NCBI GenBank assembly: GCA_902779355.1
Contig: CACZBF010000011.1
Coordinates: 1-64,000, forward strand
Direction: 5' to 3'
Length of the DNA: 64,000 nt
Source: an uncultured Lachnospiraceae bacterium
GTDB taxonomy: Bacteria > Bacillota > Clostridia > Lachnospirales > Lachnospiraceae
A model generated the notes under the pieces. The model did not search any database. It was not told where the DNA came from and saw only the letters and a list, made by a program, of their open reading frames with translations. The position numbers and the translations under genes are program-made. Of this stretch, positions 16,541-24,905 are shown piece by piece. Position 1 is the first letter of the stretch. Each line of letters starts with the position of its first letter.

Positions 16541-16966
16541 TTACTTCTTCTGCAGCCGGAATTTATGAACCCGTTCAGACATTTCCACAAGTTCTTCATG
16601 GCTCAATTCCGGAAGCTTTTCCAGACGGTCGAGAAAGGCAGAGAGCGTTTCTTTCCGGCGGAGTTCCAGGATCTCATTATAGAAGTTGACGACAATACCG
16701 GTGAGGATCGCGATCACAAGGAGAGAATAGATTGTAACAACCACGGAAATAAGCTTTGCCAACAGCGTATGTACGACGATATCGCCGAAACCGGCGGTTG
16801 AGATCACGGCGTAGCAGTACCAGAGGGCGTCTCCGTAGTTTGTGATCTCCGGTTCGACCAAAAGGATCAACAACGCAGAGATAAAGACAAATACCATATA
16901 AGAAGCAAAAATGTTGATGCCGTCTGTCTGTTTTAAGATGCGATAGAGGGTTTTCAGTTTTTTCAT
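16541..16966 (-). CDS. two-TM potassium-channel-like protein
   Basis: This is a 141-residue protein with two membrane helices (about 18-37 and 70-95) and a pore loop, the Ion_trans_2 fold. The selectivity filter reads T57-A-G-F-G-D62 in place of the usual TVGYGD, a tolerated variation of the K+ filter. A short charged cytoplasmic helix follows. No RCK or cyclic-nucleotide domain is present. The start is set at 16966, six bases after AGGAGG; an ATG 18 bases upstream is in frame but badly placed. Its stop lies 4 bp from repeat copy 3. Confidence 0.8.
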   Translation of the reverse strand: MKKLKTLYRILKQTDGINIFASYMVFVFISALLILLVEPEITNYGDALWYCYAVISTAGFGDIVVHTLLAKLISVVVTIYSLLVIAILTGIVVNFYNEILELRRKETLSAFLDRLEKLPELSHEELVEMSERVHKFRLQKK

Positions 16967-17111
16967 GGCGATCCTCCTTGTCAAATGAATTGATACTCAC
17001 ATCATAGCATAAAAAACTACAAAAAAATGACGCAAAAACCGATCCGGGGGTAAAGACTTTTCTGATTCGTGACGATATAAGAGATAACAAAAACAAAACA
17101 GTCTCTGAAAT

Positions 17112-17246
17112 CTGATCGAGTCAGTAAGCCAGCCGTCAGTTGCGAGCGAGCGGCAACGTTGAACACCGATAAAGAAACGAAGAGGCAATATCGAACGGCA
17201 AATAGAAAGTGGAATCCCGGACAGCAGTCGCTGCGCGGGATTTTTT
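17112..17246 (+). other. structured leader with attenuator-like terminator
   Basis: The 300-base gap before the spermidine-synthase-like gene is gene-free on the + strand. It contains nested pairings: CTGA/TCAG (17112-17124), GCCGT (17132-17136) with ACGGC (17195-17199), and GTTGC (17139-17143) with GCAAC (17153-17157). These precede a terminator hairpin AATCCCG (17213-17219)/CGGGATT (17236-17242) with a T run. The ATG follows 40 nt later. This is the layout of a riboswitch or attenuator, but it matches no class I know. Confidence 0.4.
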
Positions 17247-17285
17247 ATGTCCGAGTTCTTTGCAGAAAGCAGAACGGAGAAGAAT

Positions 17286-17948
17286 ATGATTTCAGTGATC
17301 GAAAAAGACTATCATGGCGAGAAAGCGCGGTTTCTCTATGTAGACGGCGGTGTGGAATCGGCCGTGTATTTGAATCCTGACAGGCGAAATGAGCTGATCC
17401 TCTCTTATATGAAGAAGATTGCAGAGGTCATCGCGGCTTTGCCGGAGCCGAAACAGGTGTTGGTGATCGGTGGCGGCGGGTTTTCATTGCCCAGATTTCT
17501 GCTGGATAAATATGCGAAGATTCGGCTTACGGTGGTAGAAAAGGAAGCAGAAATGCTGCGGATTGCAAAAGAGTCTTTTTTTCTCCAGGAAGAAGAACGA
17601 CTTACGGTTGTGAATACGGAGGGGATGGACTATCTAAAGCAGAGTAATGACACATACGATCTGATCATCAATGATGCATTCATCGGTCCACGCCCGGATT
17701 CAGCCCTTTTAACAGATGAGGCCGTAGTCATGATGAAATCTCATCTCACACCGGATGGAATGATCCTTCTGAATGCGGTGATGTCTCTGCGCGGAAAAGG
17801 GACATTCCATGGAATCCGCCTCAGAACAAATCTGGAAAATCGATTTTTATATGTCAGATGCACCCGCTGCCAGGAATGGAAAATGGAAGAAGAGGAGCAG
17901 AATTGTATCCTGACCTGTTCGGATCAGCCCTTACCCGAGCAATTTTAA
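17286..17948 (+). CDS. spermidine-synthase-like methyltransferase-fold protein
   Basis: This is a 220-residue Rossmann-fold protein of the SpeE/methyltransferase superfamily. The nucleotide-binding motif is VLVIGGGGFSLPR, followed by the acidic VVEKEAEM and the catalytic-region NDAFIGPRPD. Spermidine synthases usually carry DxG/DxD motifs for the polyamine; these are not obvious, so the true substrate is uncertain. An ATG at 17247 is in frame but lies directly in the T run of the leader terminator; ATG 17286 behind CGGAGAAG is preferred. A lipoprotein gene with its own promoter follows. Confidence 0.65.
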   Translation: MISVIEKDYHGEKARFLYVDGGVESAVYLNPDRRNELILSYMKKIAEVIAALPEPKQVLVIGGGGFSLPRFLLDKYAKIRLTVVEKEAEMLRIAKESFFLQEEERLTVVNTEGMDYLKQSNDTYDLIINDAFIGPRPDSALLTDEAVVMMKSHLTPDGMILLNAVMSLRGKGTFHGIRLRTNLENRFLYVRCTRCQEWKMEEEEQNCILTCSDQPLPEQF

Positions 17949-17956
17949 CCTGAAAC

Positions 17957-17985
17957 TTGCGCTTTTCAGAGAAAGCGTATAAAAT
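17957..17985 (+). promoter_or_regulatory. promoter of lipoprotein gene
   Basis: TTGCGC (17957-17962) and TAAAAT (17980-17985) are 17 bp apart. A clean AGGAGG lies just before the ATG at 18030. Confidence 0.5.
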
Positions 17986-18029
17986 GTGCACGAAACAGAT
18001 TTTTTTGACAGAAGATATAGGAGGTTTGT

Positions 18030-18752
18030 ATGAAAAGAAGAGCCATAGCGATCATGATGACGATGTCGCTTGCGGCAGCAGTTCTTTGGGGATGTGGCAG
18101 TACGGCAGTTCCGGCACCTGCAGCACCTGCGGCAACAGAAGCAGCAGCGCCTGCAGCGACAGAAGAGGCGGCACCTGCAGCTACGGAGGCAGCAGCACCT
18201 GCAGCAACAGAAGCGGCTCCTGCGGCAACAGAAGAAGTGCTTGACCCGAGTATCAACAACATTGATCAGGAAGCGCTGAAGCAGGATTTTATCGAGTCGA
18301 TCAAGAACTCGGACTATGAAGATGTCAAGATCCCGGAGGATAAGGACATCCAGATCACCGTCGTATCCGACTATAAGAACTATGAGAGTCTGGAATATCT
18401 GACCTATCTGTTCTTTGGCGCGAACGGAATCAACTATGCGCAGTACTATACGGCAGATCGGGGAACGGGTGATGTGATCACGCTGGATCAGCTGGTAAAA
18501 TCCGATCAGTCAACGTACGATGCGATTTCGGAAAATATTCGTACCCAGATGGATGAGCAGATGAAGCAGGATGATTCTGTGAAGTATTTCACGGATGACT
18601 TCAAGGGTGTCGACAAGGATTCCCTGTGGTATCTCGGTTCTGACGGAAGTCTGATCATCACCTTCCCGGAGGCAACGATCGCACCTCACTCCGACGGCAT
18701 CATCAACTTTACGATCCCGAGCGATGTATTTGATCCGACTAAAGTGCTGTAA
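18030..18752 (+). CDS. lipoprotein with Ala-Pro-Thr-Glu repeat and DUF3298-like domain
   Basis: This is a 240-residue secreted lipoprotein. The signal peptide ends in LWGC with Cys22. A low-complexity linker of APAATEAA-type repeats (about 26-68) lifts the C-terminal domain off the membrane. The last ~160 residues have the pattern of the extracellular domain found in RsiV-like proteins (DUF4163/DUF3298), including TFPEATIAPHSDGIINFTIP near the end. No sigma factor is adjacent, so an anti-sigma role is not supported. The function is unknown. Its last codons are part of a 30-bp tandem duplication. Confidence 0.7.
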   Translation: MKRRAIAIMMTMSLAAAVLWGCGSTAVPAPAAPAATEAAAPAATEEAAPAATEAAAPAATEAAPAATEEVLDPSINNIDQEALKQDFIESIKNSDYEDVKIPEDKDIQITVVSDYKNYESLEYLTYLFFGANGINYAQYYTADRGTGDVITLDQLVKSDQSTYDAISENIRTQMDEQMKQDDSVKYFTDDFKGVDKDSLWYLGSDGSLIITFPEATIAPHSDGIINFTIPSDVFDPTKVL

Positions 18753-18800
18753 ATCAGGGATTTACCGACTAAAGTGCTGTAAATCAGGGATTTACCGACT
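18735..18800 (+). repeat. 30-bp tandem duplication across a stop codon
   Basis: The sequence from CCGACTAAAGTGCTGTAAAT at 18735 repeats exactly with a period of 30 at 18765, and the first six bases occur a third time at 18795. The duplicated unit contains the gene's final codons and stop, so a second stop-containing copy lies in the 3' untranslated region. Confidence 0.95.
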
Positions 18801-18803
18801 CAA

Positions 18804-18834
18804 AAGGCGTCTTCTGCGGAAGGCGTCTTTTTTT
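18804..18834 (+). terminator. Rho-independent terminator
   Basis: AAGGCGTCTTC (18804-18814) pairs with GAAGGCGTCTT (18819-18829), with two G-T wobbles, and is followed by a run of T. Confidence 0.85.
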
Positions 18835-18869
18835 GCGGAAAATTCGGTTTTCATATTTTCGGAAAACGG

Positions 18870-18875
18870 TATAAT
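18870..18875 (+). promoter_or_regulatory. -10 hexamer six bases before a start codon
   Basis: A perfect TATAAT lies at 18870-18875. The ATG of the next gene begins at 18882, where transcription would be expected to start. The -35 region is weak. Confidence 0.5.
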
Positions 18876-18881
18876 AAAGGT

Positions 18882-20333
18882 ATGAAGAAATTTCTTCGAA
18901 AGATCATCCGTTGGAACAGTATATTACTTCTGGTACTTCTTGGGATTTTGATCGCATCCGTCACCGTACAGATCCGTGGAATGGCCGGGATGGCAAAGAC
19001 AGCATCCACCGCAGGTGAGACGCAGGCAGAGTTTCTGGTATCTCTTGGTCTCTTAAAAGCGGATGTCATCATGCTGGACGGCGATCTGAATGCCTTGATG
19101 GGTTATCGGAACGCCGAAGACAGTACGATCCAGGTCGAGACACACCGTTCCGGGATTGAGACTGTGGAAGCACAGATCCCGGATGTTTTGGCGGAGATCA
19201 ACGGGAATCCTCTGCTGCTTACCGTAGAAGGCGGTTCTTCCGGTGCTTCGACTCTTACTAAGGCAGTCAAGCAATATCTTGCGGATGTGGAGCAAATTGT
19301 ATCCTATGAACAGGAGCAAAAACCGGAGGATGCCGCGGCGTTGCTGGAGAATGCCTATCTTTCGGATCGGTCGGCGGTTTTTGATGAGATTGATGCATTG
19401 CAGCAGTCCGTACAGGGGATCTTGGATGACACAGCCTATGATCTGGATACGGATTGGCTTGCTCCTTTAGGCGAGAGTTTCTTCTTAATTCTGCTGTTTC
19501 TCGCATTGACTGTAGTCGGGATTGTCGTTCCGATCGTACTTTTCCGCAGAAAAGCGGCAGTGGAAGAAACGGAAACACTGGCGCAGATCGAGGCAGACGA
19601 AAAAACACTGGCGGCGGAAAACCGCATCAAAGAAGCAGAAACACGTTCTCTTGCCGCAGAATCCAAGGTACAAGAACTGCAGGAAGAGCTGGAGGAGAAG
19701 ACCCGCGCTCTCTCACAGATTTCCGTAGAAAAAGAGGAAGTAGCGGCTGCGGAAGCGAAACGCAGTGAAGAAGTCGAAAAAGAACAGGAAACGGTACGGA
19801 CACTCCGTCAGCAGGCGATTTCCGGGATCGAAGAGACGGGTCGGATCAAAACGGAAGCACAGCTGATCCGCCGGGAAGCGACGGAGAAAAAAGAGCATGT
19901 CAGTGAAAAGGTGGAGCAGCTCAGTACAGCACTTTCGGAAGCACTGGAAAAGAGCACACAGGTAAAAGAGATTGAGGGATTGACAGAAGATATTCTAAAG
20001 ATTGCCGGTCAAACGAACCTTTTGGCGCTCAATGCTTCCATTGAGGCAGCCAGAGCCGGTGAAGCAGGACGTGGTTTCGCGGTTGTTGCGGATGAGATTG
20101 GGAAACTGGCTGCGAACAGCAAGGAAACGGCAAATTCAATTCAGGAGATCAGCGGCAAAGTCAGTGAAGCAGTGCAATCCCTTTCGGAAAATGCATCGGG
20201 TATGATCAGCTTTATGGAAGAGACGGTGCTGGCAGATTATGACACGTTTGCCGAGACGGGTGAAAAATACGAACAGGCTGCAGAGGATATGAGTCAGGTT
20301 CTGGAGAATCTTACGGAGAGCGATCGATCATAA
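18882..20333 (+). CDS. methyl-accepting chemotaxis-type signalling protein
   Basis: This is a 483-residue chemoreceptor-like protein. One membrane helix (about 12-30), an extracytoplasmic four-helix-like sensor (about 35-200) and a second membrane helix (about 202-224) are followed directly by a long coiled coil with no clear HAMP domain. The conserved hairpin tip is intact at about residues 374-410 ([18 protein letters not shown] and [11 protein letters not shown]). The C-terminal leg of about 85-90 residues fits a short (24H-like) receptor. No CheA or CheW is in the window, so its partner is unknown. It appears to lack a leader. Its 3' end overlaps trmB by 23 bp in the opposite direction. 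Confidence 0.85.
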   Translation: MKKFLRKIIRWNSILLLVLLGILIASVTVQIRGMAGMAKTASTAGETQAEFLVSLGLLKADVIMLDGDLNALMGYRNAEDSTIQVETHRSGIETVEAQIPDVLAEINGNPLLLTVEGGSSGASTLTKAVKQYLADVEQIVSYEQEQKPEDAAALLENAYLSDRSAVFDEIDALQQSVQGILDDTAYDLDTDWLAPLGESFFLILLFLALTVVGIVVPIVLFRRKAAVEETETLAQIEADEKTLAAENRIKEAETRSLAAESKVQELQEELEEKTRALSQISVEKEEVAAAEAKRSEEVEKEQETVRTLRQQAISGIEETGRIKTEAQLIRREATEKKEHVSEKVEQLSTALSEALEKSTQVKEIEGLTEDILKIAGQTNLLALNASIEAARAGEAGRGFAVVADEIGKLAANSKETANSIQEISGKVSEAVQSLSENASGMISFMEETVLADYDTFAETGEKYEQAAEDMSQVLENLTESDRS

Positions 20334-20991
20334 GTTTACAGATCGGATGATGCAGGGCGGAAAACTTCGCCTCGTACTCCGTCATGATATTTCCTTCGGA
20401 TAAAACAGGATCATGGTGCAGATCATAAGTGGAGGCGATGAGCCTCCATTTGCTGTTTTCGATCTCTTCCAGAGAAAAGTCAAAAAACCCACGGTTATCG
20501 GTCTTAAACTCGATCCGGCCGTTCTCGGACAAAATCCTGTCATAGCGCTCCAGAAAGGCAGATGATGTGAGACGCCGCTTTGCATGCTTTGTTTTGGGCC
20601 ACGGGTCGGAGAAATTCAGATAGATCAGATCCACCTCGCCCTCGTCGAAGATTTCCGTGATCGTTTCCGCATTGACACAAAGGAAACGAAGATTCGGAAG
20701 GGGATGCTCTTCAATCTTTTGAATGGCACGGAACAGAACACTGGAAAAAAGCTCGATGCCAAGAAAATCAATCTCGGGATGAAGTTCCGCCGACTGCATA
20801 AGAAATGTCCCTTTCCCCATGCCGATCTCAATATGGAGCGGGAAAGATCCCGGTGACTGCGATGATCCGCTATCCTCTCTTTGTGCTGCGAAGTAGTCGC
20901 GCCACTGTCCACGGTATGCAGTTGGATTTTGTACACAGAATGCGCTGTTTGCAACAGCCTCTTCTGCGCCTTTGATCTTTCGTAATCGCAT
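20311..20991 (-). CDS. trmB: tRNA (guanine-N7-)-methyltransferase TrmB
   Basis: TrmB uses S-adenosylmethionine to methylate G46 in the variable loop of tRNA. The SAM motif is EIGMGKGTF, the acidic strand is GIELFSSV, and the catalytic signature is [16 protein letters not shown], with FKTDNRGFF and a final TEYEAKF. The length is 226 residues. An in-frame ATG 30 bases upstream exists, but [11 protein letters not shown] from 20991 matches the family start and lies behind GAGG. Its stop lies inside the end of the chemoreceptor-like gene on the other strand. Confidence 0.93.
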   Translation of the reverse strand: MRLRKIKGAEEAVANSAFCVQNPTAYRGQWRDYFAAQREDSGSSQSPGSFPLHIEIGMGKGTFLMQSAELHPEIDFLGIELFSSVLFRAIQKIEEHPLPNLRFLCVNAETITEIFDEGEVDLIYLNFSDPWPKTKHAKRRLTSSAFLERYDRILSENGRIEFKTDNRGFFDFSLEEIENSKWRLIASTYDLHHDPVLSEGNIMTEYEAKFSALHHPICKLMIDRSP

Positions 20992-21050
20992 GTGTGTCAA
21001 CCTCAAGTCAAATGATACCATGAAGAAAAAACGTATGTCTATAAAAATTC

Positions 21051-21079
21051 TTTACATCCCATTTTAGCGCGTTTATAGT
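21051..21079 (+). promoter_or_regulatory. promoter giving an apparently leaderless mRNA
   Basis: TTTACA (21051-21056) and TATAGT (21074-21079) are exactly 17 bp apart. The start codon at 21086 is six bases after the -10, at the expected transcription start, and no ribosome site precedes it. Confidence 0.7.
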
Positions 21080-21085
21080 AGAGAC

Positions 21086-22588
21086 ATGAGACAATTGACG
21101 GCTAGAAAACAAATCGAACGGCTACTTTCCATGCTTCTGGTCTTCCTTTGCATGATGCCCCTTTTTATGCCAGCGGAGATCATGGCGGCAGAGACACAGG
21201 AGAGTGCCGCAGCGGAAGATACGTTGGAAGAGGGAGATGCCACTGTACTCGACCCGGCGGCTTTACCAGCTCCAACAGCAGATGGCTATTGGCCCGAGGG
21301 GATTCTGACAGGTTCTCAGTCAGCCATTGTGATGGAAACGAGCACCGGGACGATCCTTTATCAGAAGAACATCGATGAACCGCATTATCCGGCCAGTATC
21401 ACCAAGATCCTGACTGCACTGATCGCCTTGAAGTATGGCAATATGAGTGATATTGTGACATTTTCCAAGGAGGCAGTCTATAACACAGAAGGGTCCAGTA
21501 TTGCGCGTGATGTCGGGGAACAGATGACGCTGGAACAGTGCCTTTACGGAATGCTCCTGGAGTCTGCGAATGAATGCGCTTATGCGATCGCGGAGCACAT
21601 CGCGGGCAGCGTAGACGCGTTTGTTGTGATGATGAATGAGGAAGCGGCGGCATTGGGCTGCACTAATACACATTTTGCGAATCCGCACGGTTTGCCGGAG
21701 GAGACCCATTATACTTCTGCGCATGACATGGCGCTGATCGCGCAGGAAGCATGGAAAAACGAGACCTTCCGCATCATTACCGGCACAAAGCGTTATGAAA
21801 TCCCGCCTACCAACAAACATAGTGAGATCACTTATTTGCAAAATCATAACGAGATGCTCAATCCATACAAGTCGACAAAGTATCTGTATGAATACTGTGT
21901 TGGCGGAAAAACGGGGTATACGGAAGTTGCAAGAAGTACACTTGTGACCTATGCCCAGAAAGACGGGATGACTTTGATCTGTGTCGTGATGTATGCGGAG
22001 GCACCAGATCACTGGACAGATTCGATCGGCTTATTTGACTATTGTTTTGCGAATTTCGGGTTGTTTAATGTTGCCGAAAATACGGATTTCGATAGCGAGA
22101 GTGATGAGAGCCAAGCCGGTTTGCGGGATTACGCAGCCTTTGCGCAGTTGGATCCGGATGCACAGATCGTCCTGCCGCTCACGGCGTCCTTCCAGGATGC
22201 GGTTTCCGAGGTCGAGGTAAGTTCCGAGCCGGGAGAGGTCGTTGGAACCGTAAATTATAGCTATGCAGGACATCCTGTCGGCTCTGCACAGATCCTTGCA
22301 ACCGGTGCCGTTGCGGAAAGCTATCCGTTTAAGACGATCTTCAGTGAAGATGCGACCGGTGACGGCACGGATGGGTGCAAAAAACTGATCCTGATCACAC
22401 CGAAGAAAGTGCTGCCTGTCATTTTGATCATTGCGCTCGCTGCGGTACTTTTGCTGTTGATCATCAAGTTTTCTTCCAAACTCCGTATCCTACGACGGAA
22501 CATTTACCGGAAGAAACGAACCAAGACTCCCTATCGGCGGATCCGCAGCCGTGGTTTCGGCAGACGCAGAAGAAAAAGACGTCGATAA
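21086..22588 (+). CDS. dacA: D-alanyl-D-alanine carboxypeptidase (PBP5-type)
   Basis: This is a low-molecular-weight penicillin-binding protein that trims the terminal D-Ala from peptidoglycan stem peptides. A signal peptide (about 1-34) precedes the peptidase domain with the three active-site motifs: SxxK in PASITKILTAL, SxN in ESANECAYA, and KTG in VGGKTGYTEVA. A small beta-rich domain (about 350-430) and a C-terminal membrane helix (VLPVILIIALAAVLLLLIIK) follow, then a very basic tail rich in Arg and Lys. The 500-residue length is long for the family because of the C-terminal anchor and tail. A terminator follows. Confidence 0.93.
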   Translation: MRQLTARKQIERLLSMLLVFLCMMPLFMPAEIMAAETQESAAAEDTLEEGDATVLDPAALPAPTADGYWPEGILTGSQSAIVMETSTGTILYQKNIDEPHYPASITKILTALIALKYGNMSDIVTFSKEAVYNTEGSSIARDVGEQMTLEQCLYGMLLESANECAYAIAEHIAGSVDAFVVMMNEEAAALGCTNTHFANPHGLPEETHYTSAHDMALIAQEAWKNETFRIITGTKRYEIPPTNKHSEITYLQNHNEMLNPYKSTKYLYEYCVGGKTGYTEVARSTLVTYAQKDGMTLICVVMYAEAPDHWTDSIGLFDYCFANFGLFNVAENTDFDSESDESQAGLRDYAAFAQLDPDAQIVLPLTASFQDAVSEVEVSSEPGEVVGTVNYSYAGHPVGSAQILATGAVAESYPFKTIFSEDATGDGTDGCKKLILITPKKVLPVILIIALAAVLLLLIIKFSSKLRILRRNIYRKKRTKTPYRRIRSRGFGRRRRKRRR

Positions 22589-22625
22589 TCATTAGAACAG
22601 ACAGTTGTTTTATCAAATATAAAAT

Positions 22626-22662
22626 AAAAACGACAGTATCGGACAAAGATACTGTCGTTTTT
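22626..22662. terminator. bidirectional terminator
   Basis: AAAAACGACAGTATC (22626-22640) pairs perfectly with GATACTGTCGTTTTT (22648-22662). With A on one side and T on the other it can end transcripts from both converging genes. Confidence 0.9.
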
Positions 22663-22691
22663 GTCTATAAGCGGACAGGCGGAAAACAAAA

Positions 22692-23234
22692 CTACAAATT
22701 TGGGTTCCCCTCTGAATCTGTCTGAATAATCAGTGTATTTTGAATATTTGTCAGAAGTCTTTGCTTTTGTTTCGTATAGAGGATCAGCCCGTTTCCGGTC
22801 TCTGTGATGGTCACGATCTTATCGGAGAAAGTTTTGGAATGGAGGAGCTGATGCATCAGATAGGTTCGGCAGTCAGACGGAACGTGTAAAAAAAGCATCT
22901 CACATTCCGAGAGGTCTTCTGCTGTCACCTGGTACTTTTCGCAAAGTGAACGCATTTCTTTGTCTTCTGCCACCTGAGAACCGGTCTTGTTGATCATATA
23001 GAAACCGTTCTCATCCTTCGGAAGATCCATGGATTTCACCGCGCGCTGCACCTGCTTGGTCAGTCCGGGAGATGCCGGATAGAGGGACTCAAAATAGTTC
23101 ATGAAGCTTGCAGCATTGCGAAACTGGGTATTGCGTCCTTTTTCCAGAACCTCCGTGACAAGGATGCGCTTGATGATCTTTTCGCACGCTTCACGGGACG
23201 GGTTTTTATGCAGAGTCGTTGTCTCTTCTGCCAT
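22692..23234 (-). CDS. possible divergent ArgR-like regulator
   Basis: This 180-residue protein has no firm family. By pattern it resembles a stretched arginine repressor. The first ~90 residues, with NTQFRNAASFMNYFESLYP then LTKQVQRAVKSMDLPKDENG, follow the winged-helix layout of ArgR (TQ..L...L, TQATxSRDxxxL, DGxYxY). The end, IVTITETGNGLILYTKQKQR, follows the ArgR core EIxGTIAGDDTIxVI. The GTIAGDD arginine-binding residues are not conserved, so it would not be expected to bind arginine the usual way. The start at 23234 is behind GGAG. Treat this as a remote-homology guess. Confidence 0.45.
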   Translation of the reverse strand: MAEETTTLHKNPSREACEKIIKRILVTEVLEKGRNTQFRNAASFMNYFESLYPASPGLTKQVQRAVKSMDLPKDENGFYMINKTGSQVAEDKEMRSLCEKYQVTAEDLSECEMLFLHVPSDCRTYLMHQLLHSKTFSDKIVTITETGNGLILYTKQKQRLLTNIQNTLIIQTDSEGNPNL

Positions 23235-23323
23235 GAATATCTCCTTTCACTCCTAAAAAACGACATCTGTGACTGTCTGAATTTCATTATATCTCTCTTT
23301 TACGGACAAAACAAGTCCTCTTC

Positions 23324-23352
23324 TTTACAGAAAGACAGGGAGCGTTTATACT
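23324..23352 (+). promoter_or_regulatory. promoter of the AbiE-like pair
   Basis: TTTACA (23324-23329) and TATACT (23347-23352) have 17 bp spacing, a near-consensus vegetative promoter. The leader would be about 48 nt. Confidence 0.7.
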
Positions 23353-23406
23353 GAAAAAGGATGCTTTTCGTACGGTGAAGCGGAAAAAAGATGGAGAGTG
23401 AAAATC

Positions 23407-24036
23407 ATGGGGAGACGTGGGATCAGACAAGAACGGAAAGAGTTGATCATGGAAGCGGTAGAGACCCTGATCCGAGATCGCGGCGGGATCGCAAAGGCTT
23501 CGGAACTGCAGGAGCTGGGGCTTGACTACCGGAAAGTACAGGCTTTAGTGAGAGATCAGTTTCTTCGAAAGGTTCGGAACGGCTATTACGCGCTATATGA
23601 GCGAAAGATCGATGAAATCGAATGGATCGCGGCGATGTTTCCGGACGGGGTGCTCACGATGGAAAGCGCCTGCTATTATTATGGATATCTGGATGCAAAG
23701 CCGTTTCAGTGGAGCATTGCAGTGGATAAGAACACATCCAAATCCCGTTTCAAGATCGATTTCCCATCTATTATGCCGTATTATACGGAGCCGGAGGTTT
23801 TGCAGCTTGGCGTGACAAGCATTCCGTTCGGCGATGGGATCATGAAGATCTATGAAAAGGAGCGCCTGCTCTGCGATCTGTTTAAATATGAGGAGCGCGT
23901 GGACAGGGAAACTTTAAAGAGCGCTATGAGAGGATTCCTTGCCGAGGAGCATATCGATGCCGCAAAACTGATGGAATATGCGAGATTGCGGAAGGTCATT
24001 CACAAAGTACATGAACGGATCGGAGTGTGGATGTGA
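23407..24036 (+). CDS. AbiEi-type antitoxin-like regulator
   Basis: This 209-residue protein resembles the type IV antitoxin AbiEi: an N-terminal winged helix (about 8-70, with GGIAKASELQELGLDYRKVQ and FLRKVRNGYYAL) and a C-terminal domain with IYEKERLLCDLFKY and MRGFL, the usual second half. AbiEi proteins repress their own operon and counter the AbiEii nucleotidyltransferase. GTG 23398 is in frame but lies one base after GGAG; ATG 23407 has the better spacing. Its stop overlaps the start of the next gene by one base (TGATG), the coupled layout of AbiE pairs. Confidence 0.75.
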   Translation: MGRRGIRQERKELIMEAVETLIRDRGGIAKASELQELGLDYRKVQALVRDQFLRKVRNGYYALYERKIDEIEWIAAMFPDGVLTMESACYYYGYLDAKPFQWSIAVDKNTSKSRFKIDFPSIMPYYTEPEVLQLGVTSIPFGDGIMKIYEKERLLCDLFKYEERVDRETLKSAMRGFLAEEHIDAAKLMEYARLRKVIHKVHERIGVWM

Positions 24037-24902
24037 TGAGTACGGCAGAACTGGCATTATCCGCCGTAAAATCAAAAAGTGAAGAGCTTTCTATCCCGTT
24101 TTCCAACCTGGCATCTGCCTTTATGCTGGAGGAAGCGCTCTCTGTGATCGCGGGATCCTTATACAGTGATCATTTTATCCTGCGAAACGGGACGGAACTA
24201 TCTTTGGCGGTCTATCGCAGGAAATTGGTGCATGTCCTGTCCTTCTATTATAACGGTTCTTTTACCGTGCGGGATCTTGCGGTGGTTCTCACAAGAACGC
24301 TGATCCGTGAAAAGCAAAGCGGGATCAACTGGGAGATGAGCCTTCACATGATCGGAAAGGAAGAGGCGCGAGTCTTGATGAAAGGCGATCTGAATGGGAT
24401 CTCGGTGCCGTTCGAACTGTCATTGACAGCGGTGTCCATGGATTTTCCAGCGAAACAGGAAACGGTCCGTCTGTTTTTCACACCGGATGCGCATATCACC
24501 TGCCTTTCCTACCCCAAAGAACAGCAGCTTGTCGATCTGTTTGTGGAGATTATCCGGAAAATGGAGCTCATCCATGATCTGCGGCCCTATGATACGGTTT
24601 TTGCGATCTTACGATCAGAATCGCTGGATGGGCGTCATATTAAGGAACATCTCAGCAGTGCGCTTTTTGACCAGCAGCTGACCCTGGATAAAAAACGGTG
24701 GAACATGCTCTTGAATTACCGTAATGACAATTATATGAAAAAGAAGTGGAAGACCTATTTACGCGGAGAAAAGAAAGACACACCCTCCTGGGAGGAGGTC
24801 ATCGACCTGCTGGAGGCCTTTTTCGGACCAATCTGGGCGTCCATGAGCGAGGATACGGTCTTTTTCGGGGATTGGATGCCCGATCTCGGGCGGTTTCTTT
24901 AG
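24036..24902 (+). CDS. AbiEii-like nucleotidyltransferase, catalytic motif degenerate
   Basis: This 288-residue protein occupies the toxin position behind the AbiEi-like gene and has the general AbiEii/DUF1814 layout: FILRNGTELSL (about 47-57) at the place of the usual KGGTAL motif, and KEQQLVDLFVEI with LRPYDTVFAIL further on. In active toxins the first motif is followed by an Arg and then S/T-x-D-x-D, which binds metal. Here the sequence after the motif is YRRKLVHVLSFYYNG with no such acidic pair. Either it has lost activity or the family assignment is wrong. It is intact as a reading frame. Confidence 0.55.
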   Translation: MSTAELALSAVKSKSEELSIPFSNLASAFMLEEALSVIAGSLYSDHFILRNGTELSLAVYRRKLVHVLSFYYNGSFTVRDLAVVLTRTLIREKQSGINWEMSLHMIGKEEARVLMKGDLNGISVPFELSLTAVSMDFPAKQETVRLFFTPDAHITCLSYPKEQQLVDLFVEIIRKMELIHDLRPYDTVFAILRSESLDGRHIKEHLSSALFDQQLTLDKKRWNMLLNYRNDNYMKKKWKTYLRGEKKDTPSWEEVIDLLEAFFGPIWASMSEDTVFFGDWMPDLGRFL

Positions 24903-24905
24903 AAA

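Noticed and set aside
18882-20333. Truncated chemoreceptor.
   Set aside because: The C-terminal leg of 85-90 residues after the tip fits a short receptor class, so truncation is not needed to explain it.
20311-20333. Frameshift or assembly error at the overlapping 3' ends of the chemoreceptor-like gene and trmB.
   Set aside because: Both products have plausible C termini and convergent overlaps of this size are common.
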